From contig CAKNOI010000014.1 of assembly GCA_930990125.1 (NCBI GenBank), positions 1 to 35,636 on the forward strand: a DNA stretch of 35,636 nt, read 5' to 3'. The position numbers and the translations under genes were made by a program. This stretch comes from an uncultured Clostridiaceae bacterium (GTDB lineage: Bacteria > Bacillota > Clostridia > TANB77 > CAG-508). Position 1 is the stretch's first letter; each line of letters opens with the position of its first letter. The notes under the pieces are model-generated. The model was not told the DNA's origin. It was given only the letters and a program-made list of their open reading frames with translations, and ran no database searches. Positions 31,383 through 35,636 of the stretch are shown piece after piece.

Positions 31383-33409
31383 TGGCCAAGAAAATTCAAA
31401 CAATATTTGAAATACAAGACAAATATTCTAAGACAATGAAAAAAATACTGGAATCCACTTCATCTGCAGAAAAGAAAATCAACAAAGCAAGTTATGCTAC
31501 CGACAAGTTTAATCAAATGATAAACAAACTAAAACCTCCTAAAGATAATATAGCAAATGGTTTCGATAAAATAAAAGATAGAGCCGATAAAGCAAATTCT
31601 TCTTTAGGAAGATTAGTAAAAACGGTGTTATCTTTGGCCACAGTAAAAGTTGGAATGGATGTTATAGATACAACAACACTGACAAATGCAAGATTAGGAC
31701 TTATGAACTATGGAGGACAGACAGACAAAGAGTTACAATCAGCTATATTTGCTTCTGCTAATAGAGCTAGGTCAGACTATAGTGTAACAGCAGCAAATAT
31801 TTCTAAATTAGGATTGCTGGCAAAAGATAGTTTCGGAAGCAATCAGGAACTTATTGCTTTCTCAGAACTTTTAAATAAATCTTTTAAAGTGGGAGGAGCA
31901 AGCACAGAAGAACAAAATGCAGGTACTTATCAGCTGACACAAGCTATGGCAGCAGGTAAATTGCAAGGTGATGAATTTAGAAGCATTATGGAAAACGCTC
32001 CTTTAGTGGCGGATGCTATTGCAAAATACATGGGAAAAAGCAAAGGAGAATTAAAAGAATTATCTTCACAAGGGGTAATTACTGCTGACATTATAAAGAA
32101 TGCTATGTTTGCTTCTGCTAATGATATTGAAGAAAAGTTTGGTAAAATGCCGAAAACATTTTCCGATTATTTTACAATACTAAAAAATAAAGCTTTGGAA
32201 GCATTTTCTCCGGTTTTTGAAAAGATTAGCAATGCAATCAACACTCAAGGTTTCCAAGATTTCATTAATACATTAGTTATAGGAATACAAGTAGCTGCAG
32301 AAGCAGTAAATTGGTTAATAGATGCAATAGGTTGGTTAGGTCAAATGCTTGCACCATTTACTCCAATAATACTTTCTGTTGCTGGAGCTTTTCTCGTCTT
32401 AACAGCATATACTCATTTAGCGACAGCGGCTAAATGGTTGTTTGGACAAGCACTATCTTTTGTAACAACAAAAGCAGGCTTGACAAAATTGGCAATTTTA
32501 GCAATAGTAGCAATACTACTTTATTTATGGTTTACTAATGATACTGTTGCATATGGAATATTGTTTTTATGGGATTCTTTAACAATTGGAGCAATGACAT
32601 TGGCTTTAGGTGTAAAAACAGCATTTTATGCTATTATTTTAGCAGGCCAGTATTTATGGTTAGGTATGCAAACGGTTGCTCTTGGTGCATTAGGAGCTTG
32701 GTACGCTTTTCAAACAGGTTTAGAGACGGTATGTGTTGGTATTCTTTACATTTTTCAAGGTTTATATAATGGCGTAATAGGTATCGTAAATGGTATTATA
32801 ACGTGTTTAAATCATATTCCAGGAGTAGAAATCGATACAGTAGAATATGGAAATTTTGCAGATAAAGCAATGGATAATATGATTAACAGAGTAGCAAAAA
32901 GAAACGAAACTTTACAATCCATGGCAAACGATATGAGCGAAACTATGGCTTCTATCGAAACAAACAGAAATAAATTTGCAGAAGACTTAAGTAGTTCCGC
33001 GATAGATATTATTAATAAAACAGCAGAATTAAATTCGACAAGAAATGATAGAGTAAAAAACAGGAATAACTGGATTAATGATTTACAAGAAAAAGCAAAT
33101 TCAATTGGTGATACAGGAAGTCTAGATTTATCTAGTATTACAAATGGAAAACCAATTCCAACCACATCTACAGGAGGAAAATTGGATTCTGTGGACAATG
33201 TAGGAATAGAAGAAGAGGATCTACAATATCTAAAAGATTTTGCAGAGCAAGAGTATATCAATAAATATAGTACAGCAACACTAGCTCCAAACGTAAGTAT
33301 CAGTTTTGGAGATGTTCACGAAAATGCAGACGTAGAAGCAATCGGTGGAAGAATTGCTCAAATTTTAGAAGAAGAGATTGCAGAAGTAGCAGAGGGGGAT
33401 TATGAATAA
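31382..33409 (+). CDS. Tail tape measure protein
   Basis: A 675-residue protein that sets tail length and is ejected before DNA. Coiled-coil N-terminus; the tape_meas_nterm-type region (MNYGGQTDKELQSAIFASANRARSD ... LAAGKLQGDEFRSIMENAP) at about 110-230; strongly hydrophobic segments at about 325-470; a soluble C-terminal part. It is short, which suggests a fairly short tail. It overlaps the next start by one base. Confidence 0.9.
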   Translation: MAKKIQTIFEIQDKYSKTMKKILESTSSAEKKINKASYATDKFNQMINKLKPPKDNIANGFDKIKDRADKANSSLGRLVKTVLSLATVKVGMDVIDTTTLTNARLGLMNYGGQTDKELQSAIFASANRARSDYSVTAANISKLGLLAKDSFGSNQELIAFSELLNKSFKVGGASTEEQNAGTYQLTQAMAAGKLQGDEFRSIMENAPLVADAIAKYMGKSKGELKELSSQGVITADIIKNAMFASANDIEEKFGKMPKTFSDYFTILKNKALEAFSPVFEKISNAINTQGFQDFINTLVIGIQVAAEAVNWLIDAIGWLGQMLAPFTPIILSVAGAFLVLTAYTHLATAAKWLFGQALSFVTTKAGLTKLAILAIVAILLYLWFTNDTVAYGILFLWDSLTIGAMTLALGVKTAFYAIILAGQYLWLGMQTVALGALGAWYAFQTGLETVCVGILYIFQGLYNGVIGIVNGIITCLNHIPGVEIDTVEYGNFADKAMDNMINRVAKRNETLQSMANDMSETMASIETNRNKFAEDLSSSAIDIINKTAELNSTRNDRVKNRNNWINDLQEKANSIGDTGSLDLSSITNGKPIPTTSTGGKLDSVDNVGIEEEDLQYLKDFAEQEYINKYSTATLAPNVSISFGDVHENADVEAIGGRIAQILEEEIAEVAEGDYE

Positions 33410-34089
33410 TGAATTATGGTTTTTTCTTTGATTATGAAAATGATACAATTCGCCTTCCTGTTAACCCAGAAAAATTCTCTATGAAAATACAGCAAGATAA
33501 TGAAAAAAAAGAAGTAGTAGGAATAGGAGCAATTAATCTAATTGGAAATGTACAGCTTCAAGAGTTAGAATTTGAAGCAGAATTTCCTTGTCAGCCACAA
33601 TCTTATATTACAACCAAAAATCAATTTAAAGGTCCATATTTTTATATTAACAAATTCAAAACTATTATGAAAGAGAAAAAGCCACTAAGATTTGTACTTA
33701 CTAGAAATTATTCAGAAGCAAAAAATTTAGATAATATTTCTATGTTGGTTACTATTGAAAAAATGGATATAGATGAGAAAGCACTGGAAGAAGGAGACTT
33801 ATATATCAATTTTTCTTTGCTAGAATATAAAAAATATGAATCTAAAACAGTAAATATTGTAATAAAGAAAAAAGAGCATGTAATAAAAAAGGACATTACA
33901 ACAGTTACAAGACCAGTATCCAAACCTACTCCTAGAACTTATACAGTGGTTTCAGGAGACTCATTATGGGCTATTGCAAGAAAATTTTACGGAAATGGAA
34001 GTCAGTATCCAAAAATCTTTAATGCAAATAGGGATAAAATAAAAGAACCTAGTTTGATTTATCCAGGACAAGTTTTTACAATTCCGTAG
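33409..34089 (+). CDS. xkdP: LysM-domain tail protein (XkdP-like)
   Basis: A 226-residue protein. The N-terminal domain binds the tail tube initiator region; a LysM domain at about 177-226 (RTYTVVSGDSLWAIARKFYG ... IYPGQVFTIP) binds peptidoglycan. It follows the tape measure as in PBSX. Confidence 0.9.
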   Translation: MNYGFFFDYENDTIRLPVNPEKFSMKIQQDNEKKEVVGIGAINLIGNVQLQELEFEAEFPCQPQSYITTKNQFKGPYFYINKFKTIMKEKKPLRFVLTRNYSEAKNLDNISMLVTIEKMDIDEKALEEGDLYINFSLLEYKKYESKTVNIVIKKKEHVIKKDITTVTRPVSKPTPRTYTVVSGDSLWAIARKFYGNGSQYPKIFNANRDKIKEPSLIYPGQVFTIP

Positions 34090-34099
34090 GAGGCCAACT

Positions 34100-35074
34100 A
34101 TGCAAGAGTTTTTAATTCAAAATGTACAAAACAATAAAGTATATGAAGTGAGTGACATAACATCTAACATTAAATTAGAACAAAAATTAAATAATGGATG
34201 TTCCAAGCTCACTTTTGATTTAATTAATGATGGGAAAGTATCTATTTCTAACGGCTCTCCAATAAGATTTAAATACAATAATACAGGAATGTTTTTTGGA
34301 TATATGTTTAAGAAACAAAGAAAAGATAAATACATAAGTAGCATTACTGCATACGACCAACTTAGATATTTAAAAGCAAAAGATACAATGTCATTAACAA
34401 ATTTGAATATGGCAGGAATTATTCGTAAAATAGCTAATATTTATGGACTTAAAGTAGGAAAGCTAGAAGTATCTAATATTTTACCAGATAGGCTAGAAGA
34501 TAACAAAACAATGTTAGACATTATTTATACTGCTATTTCAGAAAATTTAAAATTATCTGGAGACAAATATTGTTTTTATGATAAGTTTGGAGAGTTAACG
34601 TTAGAAGACATATACAATATGAGAACTAATATATTAATAGGCGACAAGAGCAATTGTACTGGATATGATTTTACGCAAAGTATTGATGATGATACATACA
34701 ATCAGATAAAATTAGTCTCTGAAAACAAAGATACCAAAAAAAGAGATGTCTATATAACAAAAGATAGTTCGAAAATTGCAACATGGGGGTTGTTACAGTA
34801 CTACGAAAAATGTAACAATATGAATCACTCGCAATTAATAGATAAAGCTAATACTCTATTAAAGACAAAAAATAGAGAACAATTAAAACTAAAATTAGAC
34901 AGTCTAGGAATTGAAACAGTCAAACCTGGTACTGGTGTTTTTGTGAAATTAGAAGAAATAAACGATGTGAAAATAAACAATTTCTTTGTGGTAAATCAAG
35001 TTACACATACTTTTAATAAAACCTATACCATGTCTTTAGATTTAGATATGCCATCAGCGGAGGTGTTAAAATAA
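34100..35074 (+). CDS. xkdQ: Baseplate hub protein (XkdQ-like)
   Basis: A 324-residue XkdQ/YqbQ-type protein, equivalent to the gp27/late-control-D hub that joins the tube to the baseplate. Family features are the N-terminal DITSNIKLEQKLNNGCSKLTFDLI and the central TAYDQLRYLKAKDTM segment, and WGLLQYYEK. Confidence 0.85.
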   Translation: MQEFLIQNVQNNKVYEVSDITSNIKLEQKLNNGCSKLTFDLINDGKVSISNGSPIRFKYNNTGMFFGYMFKKQRKDKYISSITAYDQLRYLKAKDTMSLTNLNMAGIIRKIANIYGLKVGKLEVSNILPDRLEDNKTMLDIIYTAISENLKLSGDKYCFYDKFGELTLEDIYNMRTNILIGDKSNCTGYDFTQSIDDDTYNQIKLVSENKDTKKRDVYITKDSSKIATWGLLQYYEKCNNMNHSQLIDKANTLLKTKNREQLKLKLDSLGIETVKPGTGVFVKLEEINDVKINNFFVVNQVTHTFNKTYTMSLDLDMPSAEVLK

Positions 35075-35076
35075 TA

Positions 35077-35328
35077 ATGATGATTGAAAGCATAAAGAAA
35101 ATCATAAAAAACTATTTAAACAATGAAGACTTAGTTAATTTACAATTTGCAACCGTTGTTAGTGTTCAACCTCTGCAAATACAAATTGAAAAGTTAGTCA
35201 TACCGGAAAGTAAAATTATGGTTCCTAGCTGGTTTTCTAGCGTAAATATACAAATACAGAATAATGATAAATTATTAGTGATAAGGCAACAAGGAGGACA
35301 GCTATTTTTTGTTTTTGATAAGCTATAA
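35077..35328 (+). CDS. DUF2577 baseplate protein (XkdR-like)
   Basis: An 83-residue protein (LQFATVVSVQPLQIQIEKLVIPESKIMVPSWF ... NDKLLVIRQQGGQLFFVFDKL) of the DUF2577 type, an OB-fold-like beta protein near the baseplate spike. It follows the hub gene as in PBSX. Confidence 0.82.
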   Translation: MMIESIKKIIKNYLNNEDLVNLQFATVVSVQPLQIQIEKLVIPESKIMVPSWFSSVNIQIQNNDKLLVIRQQGGQLFFVFDKL

Positions 35329-35341
35329 AGGAGGGGCTACT

Positions 35342-35636
35342 ATGATTACTCCAGAAACAAATATGCAAGAAGATATTGTTGAGGAAGAGTTTTCTGATAA
35401 AACATATCAAGTAGATTTTATTAATCAAAAAATAACAGGAATGATAGATGGAATAGAGTCTTTGAAACAAAGTATATCTTTTATTTTGAATACAGAAAGA
35501 TACGAAAATATAATGTACAGCTGGAACTATGGGGTAGAATTTCAAAATTTAATTGGGAAGGATTACGACTTTATTCTGGGAGATCTTAAAAGGAGAATAG
35601 AAGAAGCTTTGTTGCAAGATGATAGAATTATAGCTA
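35342..35636 (+). CDS. DUF2634 baseplate protein (XkdS-like), 5' part
   Basis: The first 98 codons of a GpW/Gp25-like DUF2634 protein (YQVDFINQKITGMIDGIESLKQSI ... YSWNYGVEFQNLIGKD). It forms the baseplate wedge or sheath-initiator platform. The gene is cut by the right window edge; a baseplate J gene is expected next. AAAGGAGG supports the ATG. Confidence 0.85.
   Translation, partial: MITPETNMQEDIVEEEFSDKTYQVDFINQKITGMIDGIESLKQSISFILNTERYENIMYSWNYGVEFQNLIGKDYDFILGDLKRRIEEALLQDDRIIA

Noticed and set aside
1-35636. tRNA genes, including one that might decode CGG or CGGN
   Set aside because: I found no cloverleaf or T-loop signature outside coding sequence; matches to GTTCGA are all within genes.
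1-35636. CRISPR array, insertion sequence or rRNA
   Set aside because: No regularly spaced repeats, transposase or rRNA-like segments were seen.

Overview
The window is low-GC DNA (roughly 30% G+C) with Gram-positive ribosome binding sites (AGGAGG) and consensus sigma-A promoters. It fits a Clostridia-like member of the Firmicutes; I cannot name the genus. Positions 1-4544 are host chromosome: the end of triosephosphate isomerase, gpmI, a YezG/DUF600-type immunity-like protein, and a NifU/IscU-like plus GGGtGRT protein pair. From about 4545 to the right edge lies a temperate phage with a contractile tail of the PBSX/Xkd type. The right prophage end is outside the window.

Phage layout. Integrase, a membrane-anchored protein and an XRE repressor (4670-7227) are on the minus strand. 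A divergent switch at 7228-7368 carries two good promoters, each with an inverted repeat over its -35. The rightward early region (7369-19443) holds Cro-like and Xis-like proteins, a YqaJ exonuclease, DUF1351, RecT, a replication initiator (DUF4373/DnaD type, frame-broken), a RuvC-like resolvase, many small ORFs, a second tyrosine recombinase, a Myb-like DNA-binding protein, an N6-methylase-like protein and a RinA/ArpU-like late activator. A consensus promoter and a leader terminator (19474-19599) precede the late genes: terminase, portal, MuF-type minor head protein with a probable toxin tail, a candidate immunity gene, scaffold, capsid, connectors, sheath, tube, chaperone with -1 frameshift, tape measure, LysM protein, hub and baseplate genes.

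Main discovery. Five phage genes (yqaJ-like, ruvC-like, Myb-like, terL, minor head) are each interrupted by one or two +1 frame breaks, eight in all. Each break falls exactly at an in-frame CGG codon. Skipping the C and reading the following GGA (seven times) or GGT (once) as glycine restores the full protein, including the Walker A glycine of TerL, the DPG of RuvC and the GIGGSD motif of YqaJ. In my scan of every recognisable gene I found no CGG used as an ordinary arginine codon. This suggests that CGG is unassigned in this organism and acts as a +1 frameshift signal (or that CGGN is read as a four-base glycine codon), required for several lytic functions.

Second discovery. A probable small RNA of about 82 nt (5941-6022) lies between the integrase and the membrane-protein gene. 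It has a consensus promoter, two stem-loops and a U-rich end, and it carries 15 nt of perfect complementarity to a 24-codon ORF in the early lytic transcript (7619-7633). It looks like an antisense regulator of the lysis/lysogeny decision.
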